Assembly: GCA_020636355.1 (NCBI GenBank)
Contig: JACJYB010000008.1
Coordinates: forward strand, 229,216 to 293,215
Length of the DNA: 64,000 nucleotides
Direction of reading: 5' to 3'
Origin: Lewinellaceae bacterium
Lineage (GTDB): Bacteria > Bacteroidota > Bacteroidia > Chitinophagales > Saprospiraceae
The translations under genes were made by a program, and so were the position numbers. Each line of letters begins with the position of its first letter. The first letter of the stretch is position 1. The notes under the pieces were generated by a model. The model saw only the letters and a program-made list of their open reading frames with translations, searched no databases and was not told where the DNA came from. Shown here piece by piece: positions 28,119 through 35,872 of this stretch.

Positions 28119-28138
28119 TAGGATTCATTTTTAAATAA

Positions 28139-28152
28139 ACCCCGGCCGGGGT
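28139..28152. promoter_or_regulatory. Perfect 14-bp palindrome upstream of mgsA
   Basis: ACCCCGGCCGGGGT is a perfect palindrome 20 bp before the mgsA start codon. Position suggests an operator or a hairpin in the leader; no regulator is identified. Confidence 0.4.
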
Positions 28153-28283
28153 AAAATGATTTGTCTCCTTCCGGAATTACCGTTGCGCTGTAAGCGCCGC
28201 TAAAGATACAATTGACAACCTAATGAACGAAAATGCCCCAGGGAGAATTCCGTCCGTCAGAACGAGAGAACGCAAAAAATAAA

Positions 28284-29522
28284 TTATTCGTAACGAAGAG
28301 ATTCGATAGGATCCAGCCGGGAAGCCTTAAGTGCCGGATAAAGACCTGATAACAATCCGACCAGAAAACAGAGGAAAATGGCCAATATGATCCAGTTCCA
28401 TGGAATTATAAACGGCCCTTTAATGATTGCACTGACAGCAAATCCGATCAGAATTCCCAAGAACGCGGCCAGAACCCCTCCTATCTGACAAATGACCACC
28501 GCTTCGGTAAGGAACTGGGTCAGGATACTGCGTTGGGTGGCACCGACAGCTTTAATGATCCCGATTTCTTTGGTTCGCTCCGTTACCGAGACCAGCATGA
28601 TGTTCATCAAACCTATCGCCGCACCCAACAGGGTTATGATGGCAATGAAAATGACGCCCCATCGAATGGTTGCCGTATTCTCCTTGATAATATCGATCAA
28701 ACCATCGCTCTTGGTGATCTCAAAGTCATTTTCCTGAGTAGCCCTGAGTTTCCGCAGGTTACGCATTAAGCCGGTAGCCATGGACACCGCTTCATCAATT
28801 TCGGTTGAATTGTTGACCGAAACGTTGACGTTATAATTGGATTCCAGGGTGCCGTACTGACTCTTGGCATTCATAAGCGGGATCAGAATGATCCGGTCAC
28901 TGCGTTGGTTCATGCTCGACCCTTTCGAGGCCAGCACCCCTACTACCTTATATTTGACATTGCCGATGGAAATGGATGTATTCAGGGCAGCGTTTGCATT
29001 TCCTTTGTAGAGTTTATTGACCAGATCACTGCCGATAATGGCCCGGTTGTTACCATATTCCACCTCCTGTGTAGAAAAGTTCCGACCCGAGGCAAAATCG
29101 TATTTCACTGTTGCCAGGTAATTTTCATCGATGCCCATTACCTGAACGGTCGGAGTGGTCTTTTCATCCTGAAAACGGACCGTGGCATTTCCCGTGCATT
29201 GTAAGGATATTGCTACCGATGCGGCAAATTCAAAACGGTCTTTAAAATCAATCGCCTGATCGTATTTTATGGGCTCACCCCGTTTGCGCATCCTTCCTCC
29301 ATCACTGGTTTGGATAACCTGAGATGATGGTTCGATGCTAAAGGAGTTAGCTCCTAAACGAGAAAAGTTGTCACTCAACGAAAAGATCAGAATATCCAAC
29401 GAAGTCAGTATGGCTACCAATGCCATGACACCAACTGCAATGATCAGGATGGTCAGTGAAGCGCGGCCTTTATTGGCTCTTAAATTGCGCAATGCAATCT
29501 GTATGTTTTCGATCCACAACAT
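28284..29522 (-). CDS. MacB-like ABC transporter permease
   Basis: A 412-residue protein of the FtsX/MacB permease type. There is one N-terminal helix (about 20-45), a large extracytoplasmic MacB periplasmic core (about 50-270, with GIDENYLATVKYDFASGRNF), and three C-terminal helices (about 285-405), including IGIIKAVGATQRSILTQFL and GLLSGLYPALKASRLDPIESLR. It needs an ATPase, which is not encoded next to it. Likely roles are efflux or lipoprotein-related mechanotransmission. It is probably transcribed alone, 166 bp from mgsA. Confidence 0.9.
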   Translation of the reverse strand: MLWIENIQIALRNLRANKGRASLTILIIAVGVMALVAILTSLDILIFSLSDNFSRLGANSFSIEPSSQVIQTSDGGRMRKRGEPIKYDQAIDFKDRFEFAASVAISLQCTGNATVRFQDEKTTPTVQVMGIDENYLATVKYDFASGRNFSTQEVEYGNNRAIIGSDLVNKLYKGNANAALNTSISIGNVKYKVVGVLASKGSSMNQRSDRIILIPLMNAKSQYGTLESNYNVNVSVNNSTEIDEAVSMATGLMRNLRKLRATQENDFEITKSDGLIDIIKENTATIRWGVIFIAIITLLGAAIGLMNIMLVSVTERTKEIGIIKAVGATQRSILTQFLTEAVVICQIGGVLAAFLGILIGFAVSAIIKGPFIIPWNWIILAIFLCFLVGLLSGLYPALKASRLDPIESLRYE

Positions 29523-29745
29523 CGCCTGCTAATGTAAGGTATGTCGATTGGACACGGTACAGTATTCGATCAATGCGAACGAATCCTAGATCAAAGGAAG
29601 ATTAACGATGAACGGTGAGAGCTATGATAAAGAAACCTTGCGGTTGAGGCCTTTGATCATTTCGACGAAAGTGGGTAATGCCCTGAACGGAGTAAATCCC
29701 AAAATAGAAAGTGCGCACATGGATATTTTCGTTCAATCCGGCGAC
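29523..29745. other. Intergenic region between permease and fucP, no gene seen
   Basis: The 223 bp between the permease start and the fucP stop show no convincing gene or terminator. A plus-strand open frame starting at 29608 continues antisense into fucP and is rejected. Confidence 0.5.
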
Positions 29746-30969
29746 TTAAATTTGCTCAGTAGACGGTTGAATCCGGTAACCCCACATACCATAAAGAAAT
29801 ACGGAAACGAAACAAATGGCCGGTATGATGAAGGCGGTTTGAATGTTTCCATGGTCAGCAATCAAGCCTACTATCGGAGGCAGTATGGCGCCTCCCACAA
29901 TAGCCATAATGATCAACGATGATCCAAATTTGGTCTGAGCATGTAAATCCTTAACCCCGAGTGCAAAGATGGTCGGAAACATAATGGACATAAAGAAGTT
30001 AATGCTCAATACCGATATGACCGCCGCCAAACCATCCAACACCACGCCACCAAGGGCAAGAAGCACTGCGATGAGTCCGTACACAGCCAGCAAACGCTGG
30101 GGCTTGACGTAATTCATGATGAACGTACCCAAAAACCGTCCGATGACAAACAATAAAGTACCAGACGCCAGATAGATCTTGGATGCATCCTCCTTGCTTA
30201 CTCCAGGCAACAAGGCCGTCACATAGTTGATGGTGATCCCCCAAATGGATGCCTGCGCTCCTACGTAGAGCAACTGAGCCAGGACAGCAAAGGTCAGATG
30301 GCGCTTCTTGAATATGGCCATATCAAAGCGCATTTTTTCACCTTTATCCGGTTCGGGCATTGCCGTACGCCAGAAAAATAAGGCTACCAGTGCAACAACT
30401 ACCGCGATGCCGATGTAGGGTACTATGACCGCATTGGCTGCCTGCTGCTTGGCTTCCAGACTGGAGAGATCCCCTTCATTGCCTGCGAAGATTAATGTTC
30501 CTGCTAACCAGGGTCCTACTACCAGCGCTACACCGTTAAAAGATTGAGAGAAGTTTAAGCGCTGGGTGGCATTTTCCGGTTTTCCCAGGATGGTCACATA
30601 GGGATTTGCTGCCGTCTCCAAAAAGGCCAGACCGCTGGCAATGATATAGAGTGCCAGCAAGAAAAACCCAAAAGTCAGCGACTTGGCGGCAGGGACAAAG
30701 AGCAATGCACCAATAGAATACAGGATCAGGCCCATGAGAATCCCTTTCTTGTACGAATGTTTCTCCATGTAAAGGCCTGCCGGAAGAGCAATGGTAAAGT
30801 ATCCAAAATAAAATGCCGTCTCGACCAATAACGCCTGAGCACGGGAGATATCAAATACCGGTTGAAAATGGGCAATCAGTGCTGAATTCAGGATATTGGC
30901 AATTCCCCACAAGAAAAACAAACTGGTCACGAGGATAAATGGGATCAGGTATTTCTTTTCGGTGATCAT
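29746..30969 (-). CDS. fucP: L-fucose/proton symporter-like MFS permease
   Basis: I prefer the ATG at 30969 (407 residues, MITEKKYLIPFILVTSLFFLWG); the frame also opens at 31059, but the extra 30 residues look unlike the family. The first helix FILVTSLFFLWGIANILNSAL and QALLVETAFYFGYFTIALPAGLYMEKHSYKKGI are characteristic of the FucP family, as is FLETAANPYVTILGKPENA. It imports L-fucose or a similar sugar with protons. It diverges from the fucose catabolic genes starting at 31182, which supports the substrate. Confidence 0.87.
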   Translation of the reverse strand: MITEKKYLIPFILVTSLFFLWGIANILNSALIAHFQPVFDISRAQALLVETAFYFGYFTIALPAGLYMEKHSYKKGILMGLILYSIGALLFVPAAKSLTFGFFLLALYIIASGLAFLETAANPYVTILGKPENATQRLNFSQSFNGVALVVGPWLAGTLIFAGNEGDLSSLEAKQQAANAVIVPYIGIAVVVALVALFFWRTAMPEPDKGEKMRFDMAIFKKRHLTFAVLAQLLYVGAQASIWGITINYVTALLPGVSKEDASKIYLASGTLLFVIGRFLGTFIMNYVKPQRLLAVYGLIAVLLALGGVVLDGLAAVISVLSINFFMSIMFPTIFALGVKDLHAQTKFGSSLIIMAIVGGAILPPIVGLIADHGNIQTAFIIPAICFVSVFLYGMWGYRIQPSTEQI

Positions 30970-31181
30970 GTAGTTGGCGATTCGGTTGTTTATGTTTAAT
31001 GACAAGACCCCACCGGTATGCACTGCTTCAATCCGGTTAGGTGCAGTAAGGTAGTTCATTTTTCAGGAGAATTCAAAGTCATCTTTCTACCGAAACAATC
31101 ACAGGATAGCAATAAGATTCCAGGGTAGCTACCATGCTTTATCCGGTGTATGTTTTATCTTTCCGGCTCAATAATTACCAC

Positions 31182-31955
31182 ATGTTTCGTCTAGACAATA
31201 AACAAGCCGTTATCACCGGAGGCGGCAGTGGCATCGGTGCTGCGATCAGCAGCGTTTTTGCTGCGCAGGGTGCGAAGGTTCATATCCTGGATCTCAATAA
31301 GGATAAAGCCGATGAGACGGCCCAAGCCATCCGGGATGCGGGAGGTTTGGTCGAAGTACATGTCATCAATGTGACCGACCACCAGGCTGTCACGGATTGT
31401 TTTGCCGCGATCAGCAAGGATACCAGGCTCGATATCCTGGTCAATAATGCCGGCATCGGTTATGTAGGCAATATCGAACAGACGCCGGAAGAAACCCTGG
31501 ACCGGATGTACCAGGTCAACATCAAAGGCGTTTACAATGGCATGCAAGCCGCTGTACCGATCATGCGATCTCAGGGTGGTGGCGTTATTCTAAACATGGC
31601 CTCCATTGTTGCCACCATCGGCATTCCGGATCGATTCGCCTATACCATGACCAAAGGCGCAGTCCTTGGGATGACCCATGCCGTGGCCATCGACTACCTG
31701 GATGCGCATATACGCTGCAATTGCATCTCTCCCGCACGGGTACACACGCCCTTCGTAGATGAATTCCTGGCTAAAAACTATCCGGGCCGCGAACAGGAAA
31801 TGATGGATGTCCTGGCCAAAACCCAACCCATCGGGCGTATGGGCAAGCCGGAAGAGATCGCCTACCTGGCACTATATCTTTGTTCCGATGAAGCATCGTT
31901 CGTAACAGGACCCGATTATCCGATTGATGGCGGATTTATTTCCCTGATCAAATAA
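31182..31955 (+). CDS. SDR oxidoreductase, probable 2-keto-3-deoxy-L-fuconate dehydrogenase
   Basis: The ATG at 31182 (257 residues, MFRLDNKQAVITGGGSGIG) is preferred over 31134. The classical SDR features are present: TGGGSGIG cofactor loop, NNAG, and the catalytic S..Y..K in MASIVATIGIPDRFAYTMTK. The segment CISPARVHTPFVDEFL and KNYPGREQEM matches my recollection of the Xanthomonas-type 2-keto-3-deoxy-L-fuconate dehydrogenase. That enzyme oxidises the C4 hydroxyl in the non-phosphorylative fucose route. The next gene, 9 nt downstream, encodes the hydrolase for its product, which supports the assignment. Confidence 0.85.
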   Translation: MFRLDNKQAVITGGGSGIGAAISSVFAAQGAKVHILDLNKDKADETAQAIRDAGGLVEVHVINVTDHQAVTDCFAAISKDTRLDILVNNAGIGYVGNIEQTPEETLDRMYQVNIKGVYNGMQAAVPIMRSQGGGVILNMASIVATIGIPDRFAYTMTKGAVLGMTHAVAIDYLDAHIRCNCISPARVHTPFVDEFLAKNYPGREQEMMDVLAKTQPIGRMGKPEEIAYLALYLCSDEASFVTGPDYPIDGGFISLIK

Positions 31956-31964
31956 CTTACAAGC

Positions 31965-32819
31965 ATGAAACTCATACGTTTTGGTCATCCGGGTGTTGAA
32001 AAGCCCGGGCTATTGGAAAATGGAATACGCTACGATGTGTCTGCATTTGGCGAGGACTACGACGAAAAATTTTTCGATGGCAACGGCATTCAGCGACTGC
32101 AGAACTGGTTTGAACAACACCGCGCTTCCTGTCCGGTCGTGGCCGACAGCGAGCGGCTGGGTCCACCGATGTGCCGGCCTTCAAAGATCATCTGCATTGG
32201 CCTGAACTATGCCAAACATGCAGCCGAAAGCGGTATGGAGGTACCCAAAGAACCGGTCCTCTTCTTCAAAGCAACCACTGCTTTCTGCGGACCAAACGAT
32301 GATGTGGTCATCCCCCGCGAATCGAAGAAAACCGACTGGGAAGTGGAACTCGCAGTCGTTATCGGCAGGCGTGCCTCCTACATCACCAAGGAAGACGCCA
32401 TGGATTACATCGCCGGCTATTGCCTGCACAACGATTACAGCGAACGCGAATTTCAGATCGAGCGCGGCGGGCAGTGGGTCAAAGGTAAGAGCGCCGACAC
32501 CTTCGCACCCACCGGTCCATTCCTGGCAACGAAGGATGAGATCCCTGATCCACACAATCTACGTCTTTGGCTGGATCTGAACGGACAGCGGCTCCAGGAT
32601 TCCAATACCAACGACCTGATCTTCGACATCCCGACTTCCATTGCCTACATCTCCCAGTTTATGACCCTGTTACCCGGGGATATGATCAGTACCGGGACGC
32701 CGGCCGGCGTAGGCCTGGGCCTCAACCCACAGCGCTACCTGGTACCCGGCGACGTGGTCACCCTAGGCATCGAAGGGCTGGGCCAGTCGACCCAGCGGGC
32801 TGTCGCCTGGTCCAGATAA
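31965..32819 (+). CDS. Fumarylacetoacetate hydrolase family, probable 2,4-diketo-3-deoxy-L-fuconate hydrolase
   Basis: A 284-residue protein of the FAH fold. KIICIGLNYAKHAAESG, the metal-site strand WEVELAVVIGR, HNDYSEREFQIERGGQW and ISTGTPAGVGLG are the standard landmarks. In the L-fucose pathway this family splits 2,4-diketo-3-deoxy-L-fuconate into pyruvate and L-lactate; its position right after the dehydrogenase fits. It could instead act on another diketo acid. A 367-bp gene-free gap follows. Confidence 0.87.
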   Translation: MKLIRFGHPGVEKPGLLENGIRYDVSAFGEDYDEKFFDGNGIQRLQNWFEQHRASCPVVADSERLGPPMCRPSKIICIGLNYAKHAAESGMEVPKEPVLFFKATTAFCGPNDDVVIPRESKKTDWEVELAVVIGRRASYITKEDAMDYIAGYCLHNDYSEREFQIERGGQWVKGKSADTFAPTGPFLATKDEIPDPHNLRLWLDLNGQRLQDSNTNDLIFDIPTSIAYISQFMTLLPGDMISTGTPAGVGLGLNPQRYLVPGDVVTLGIEGLGQSTQRAVAWSR

Positions 32820-33186
32820 GAGTCTAGCTAGTATTGGTTTCACGGAGAGCCACAGAGGTTGGCGCGGAATATCCTAATGGAACCATCCATTTTCCGAAGG
32901 CAGGTTCAATTCGCAGAGTACCCTAAAGGCATTAAAAAGACAGGATGTCCCCATAAATTAATCTGCATTAAAAGAATCTTGCTTGCATAACAGTTTACCA
33001 ATCTCCGAGAGCCAGCGGGTCGGGTCATGTAGTAGCAGTGGATTTTAATCCGCTGATTCAATCCCTAACATCAAGGAATACCGTAGGTATGACCCATACT
33101 CCCCCCGGGCAAAACCTACGGATTCTCCCTCGAATTATTGGCCAGCCTGCCACCAATTCCTTACATTAGTCCGTTAAGCCTAGCCT
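32820..33186. other. 367-bp gene-free gap with two hairpins inside the fucose cluster
   Basis: No open frame of note. It holds an imperfect hairpin around GCAGTGGATTTTAATCCGCTG (about 33038-33058) and a CCGTAGGT/ACCTACGG stem at 33081-33121 with an inner GTATG/CATAC pair. Other cluster genes are spaced about 10-25 bp apart, so the gap stands out. Confidence 0.6.
33081..33121. repeat. REP-like hairpin
   Basis: An 8-bp perfect inverted repeat (33081-33088 and 33114-33121) encloses 25 nt containing GTATGACCCATAC and CCCCCCGGGC, which can fold again. This is the shape of a REP element or a processed terminator. I see no second copy in the window. Confidence 0.5.
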
Positions 33187-34023
33187 ATGACCCGGATCGA
33201 CAGTCACCAGCATTTCTGGCGGTATAGCCCCACAACCCATGGATGGATCAACGAAGAGATGTCCGTGCTGAAGAGGGACTTCCTGCCCCCGGACCTGGCA
33301 CCTCTGCTCCATGCCCAGCGCATGGATGGTTGTGTGGCCGTCCAGGCTGCCCAACATGAAGGCGAGACGGACTTCCTGATCGAATTAGCGGGTCAATACC
33401 CTTTCATCAAAGGCGTTGTGGGATGGGTGGATTTGCGCGCCGCCAACGTAAAAGAACGATTGGCGCATTATGCCCAATATCCCGTGGTGAAGGGCTTTCG
33501 CCATATCGTCCAGGATGAACCCAATCCACAATTTCTCCTGGATCCTGACTTCTGCCATGGCATTGAAGCATTAAAGGAATTCAAATTCACCTACGACATC
33601 CTCATCTACCCCATCCACCTGGAAGTGGCCTACCTGTTTGCCTCCCGCTTTCCGGACCAACCATTTGTCCTGGATCACCTGGCCAAGCCTTACATCCGGG
33701 AACAAAAACTGGAGCTCTGGGCCACCCAGATCCACAAACTGGCATCGCTCCCTAACGTATCCTGTAAACTTTCCGGGATGGTAACCGAAGCCAATTGGAC
33801 AACATGGCAATTTGCCGATTTTCGGCCGTATGCGGAGGTCATTCTGGATGCTTTCGGTCCGGACCGGGTCATGGTTGGTTCGGACTGGCCGGTTTGTTTG
33901 CTCGCCGGCACCTACCCTAAAGTCATTTCCCTGGCAGAAATCCTGATTTCAGAGCGGACGGCAAAAGAACAAGCCCGAATCATGGGTCTTAACGCACAAC
34001 GATTTTATAACTTGACGGACTAA
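33187..34023 (+). CDS. Amidohydrolase, probable L-fuconolactonase
   Basis: A 278-residue amidohydrolase-2 protein. The metal site is visible in RIDSHQHFWRY (HxH, about 6-8), a later histidine in VLDHLAKP (about 160), and MVGSDWPVC (Asp about 225). CKLSGMVTEA lies between. Family members hydrolyse L-fucono-1,5-lactone or similar lactones, and placement between fucose dehydrogenase and the later pathway enzymes supports that. It is 11 bp before the fucose dehydrogenase gene. Confidence 0.87.
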   Translation: MTRIDSHQHFWRYSPTTHGWINEEMSVLKRDFLPPDLAPLLHAQRMDGCVAVQAAQHEGETDFLIELAGQYPFIKGVVGWVDLRAANVKERLAHYAQYPVVKGFRHIVQDEPNPQFLLDPDFCHGIEALKEFKFTYDILIYPIHLEVAYLFASRFPDQPFVLDHLAKPYIREQKLELWATQIHKLASLPNVSCKLSGMVTEANWTTWQFADFRPYAEVILDAFGPDRVMVGSDWPVCLLAGTYPKVISLAEILISERTAKEQARIMGLNAQRFYNLTD

Positions 34024-34034
34024 ATGGAGACATT

Positions 34035-34813
34035 ATGGATTTGGGATTAAAAGATAAAGTTGCTATCGTCACCGGGGGAGCTTCCGGGATCGGTGAAGCC
34101 ATCGTACGGGTGCTCGCCGAGGAAGGAGCCAAACCCATTATCCTGGACAAAAATCGCGAAAAAGCCGATGCCCTCGCCCAGGAACTGGTGGCAGAAGGCC
34201 ATCACATCTCCGTCCATATCCTGGATCTTCGCAGAGAAAATGCCTGCCAGGATGTCGTTGAAGAAATTGCCGAAACCTATGGAAGCATCGACATCCTGAT
34301 CAACAATGCCGGTGTGAACGACAGCGTGGACCTGGACCGGCCTATGAAGGATTTTGTGGAATCACTCGAAAAAACCTCTACCACGTGGTCACCATGACCC
34401 GGTTGTGCGTGCCTCACCTCCGGTACAGCAAAGGGGCTATTGTCAACATTGGATCCAAGGTCTCCGTGACCGGTCAGGGCAATACCACCGGCTATGCCGC
34501 TGCTAAAGGCGCCATCCATGCCCTCACCCGCGAGTGGGCCGTACGGCTGCTCAAAGATGGCATCCGCATCAATGAAGTCCTTCCCGCCGAAACCTGGACA
34601 CCGCTTTATGAGCAATGGATCAACTCCATGCCGGATGGGCAGGAACGTTTGAAAGAGATCGTAGCCCGTATCCCATTGGGAAAGCGGATGACCACCTCCC
34701 GGGAGATCGCAGACACGGTCGTATTTCTGGCTTCCGACCGCGCCTCCCACATCACCGGACAACAGATCTTTGTGGATGGAGGGTACACGCATCTGGACCG
34801 GGCGATCCGCTGA
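34035..34813 (+). CDS. SDR, probable L-fucose dehydrogenase, interrupted by one frameshift
   Basis: Two overlapping frames make one 259-residue SDR if a single A is restored in the A6 run at 34369-34374; the joined sequence then reads ESLEKNLYHVVTMTRLC. The N-terminal half has TGGASGIGEAI and NNAGVND; the C-terminal half has NIGSKVSVTGQGNTTGYAAAK with the catalytic tyrosine and lysine. The tail FVDGGYTHLDRAI is like L-fucose dehydrogenases. It would oxidise L-fucose to the lactone handled by the preceding gene. The break is most likely a homopolymer sequencing error, but could be a real lesion or phase variation. Confidence 0.8.
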
Positions 34814-34839
34814 AATAAATCAATTAAAAAACTCTGCAA

Positions 34840-35172
34840 ATGCAACGTTATTGCCTCACCCTGGATCTTCAGGACGATCCTTATCTGGTCGAACAATACA
34901 TCCGTTACCACCAGGATGTCTGGCCGGAAATCCTTGAAAGCATCCGTTCCTCCGGCATCACCGGTATGCAGATCTATCATTACGATGGTAGATTGATGAT
35001 GATTATGGAGACCAACGATGATTTTTCGTTCGAGCGAAAAGCCGCCATGGATGCCGCCAATGAAACCGTCCAGGAATGGGAAGAACTCATGTGGAAATTC
35101 CAGAAACCACTACCTGGCGCTAAGCCCGGAGAGAAGTGGATGCGCATGGAGAAGATTTTTGAACTGGACTAG
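34840..35172 (+). CDS. L-rhamnose mutarotase family protein, probable L-fucose mutarotase
   Basis: A 110-residue protein of the RhaM fold: MQRYCLTLDLQDDPYLVEQYIRYH, then DVWPEILESIRSSGI, MQIYHYDGRLMMIMET and a C-terminal WEELMWKFQKPLPGAKPGEKW. It interconverts anomers of a 6-deoxy sugar. Being last in the fucose cluster, 26 bp after the dehydrogenase, it likely supplies the correct anomer of L-fucose. Its stop codon lies within an AGTATTCAGTA-type repeat (35171-35200). Confidence 0.87.
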   Translation: MQRYCLTLDLQDDPYLVEQYIRYHQDVWPEILESIRSSGITGMQIYHYDGRLMMIMETNDDFSFERKAAMDAANETVQEWEELMWKFQKPLPGAKPGEKWMRMEKIFELD

Positions 35173-35200
35173 TATTCAGTAACCGCAAGTCAGTAGTCAG
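35171..35200. repeat. AGTATTCAGTA-type repeat at the mutarotase stop codon
   Basis: AGTATTCAGTAACCGCAAGT followed by CAGTAGTCAG; units of AGTA and TCAG. It shares the dialect with 59177-59240 and begins inside the TAG stop codon. Confidence 0.55.
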
Positions 35201-35307
35201 ACCAACTTACAATACCCTTTAACCTGTTATCGACTTATTTCGTCGGTAAAACTGGAATTTGGAGATTAACATCAATACTTTCAGGGTAAATAAAACAGAA
35301 CAAAACA

Positions 35308-35655
35308 ATGCGGATCATCTTCAAAGTCTTGTTTAATGCCCTGGTCGTCTATTTCCTGGCGTGGTTGCTCCCCGGCATCTCCGTTCCGGATTACAAAGAT
35401 GCCATCATTGTCGCCATCCTGCTGGGAATTGTCAATGCCATTGTTAAACCCATCGTTCAGATCATCACCTTCCCAGTCACCATCCTCACGCTGGGGTTGT
35501 GGTTGCTAGTCATCAACGGTGCCATGATCCTGCTGGTCGATCATTTCTTTTCCGGATTCTACGTCAGCGGATGGTGGTCAGCCATCATCTTTGCCATTCT
35601 GATGTCGATATTCGGTACTTCATACGATAAATCTTCGGATCGACGTAAACATTAA
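35308..35655 (+). CDS. Phage-holin-4-like (DUF360) membrane protein
   Basis: A 115-residue protein of four hydrophobic helices: FKVLFNALVVYFLAWLLPGI, AIIVAILLGIVNAIVKPIV, ITFPVTILTLGLWLLVINGA and WWSAIIFAILMSIFG. NAIVKPIVQIITFPVTILTLG is the hallmark of PF04020 (DUF360). Despite the holin name these are ordinary chromosomal proteins of unknown role, and no phage gene is near. It is followed after 4 bp by another small membrane protein gene. Confidence 0.9.
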   Translation: MRIIFKVLFNALVVYFLAWLLPGISVPDYKDAIIVAILLGIVNAIVKPIVQIITFPVTILTLGLWLLVINGAMILLVDHFFSGFYVSGWWSAIIFAILMSIFGTSYDKSSDRRKH

Positions 35656-35659
35656 CGCT

Positions 35660-35872
35660 ATGAACCTGAAAAATCGGAACTGGCTGCAGATGCTGATTGC
35701 ATCAGGCATGTTTATTATCTCCATTTACATGACAATCTCTTATGGAAATTTGGTCGCGCAACATCAAGCGGACCGGCTGACAACCATTGCTTTGTACGTA
35801 TGGATTTTCTCCATACCTGCCTGGCTCATCAAGCTGGTTTATGAAATGCGCCATCGAAAAGCGGAAGCCTAA
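35660..35872 (+). CDS. Small two-helix membrane protein
   Basis: A 70-residue protein with two hydrophobic segments (about 11-30 and 40-60) and a basic tail (EMRHRKAEA). I recognise no family. It starts 4 bp after the DUF360 gene, so it is co-transcribed, and its last four bases overlap the stop of the convergent outer-membrane protein gene. Confidence 0.7.
   Translation: MNLKNRNWLQMLIASGMFIISIYMTISYGNLVAQHQADRLTTIALYVWIFSIPAWLIKLVYEMRHRKAEA

Noticed and set aside
29608..29922. A 104-codon plus-strand frame after fucP.
   Set aside because: Most of it is antisense to the well-supported fucP gene, and the rest has no family character.
35308..35655. Prophage, because of a holin-like protein.
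   Set aside because: PF04020 proteins are common chromosomal membrane proteins and no other phage gene is present.
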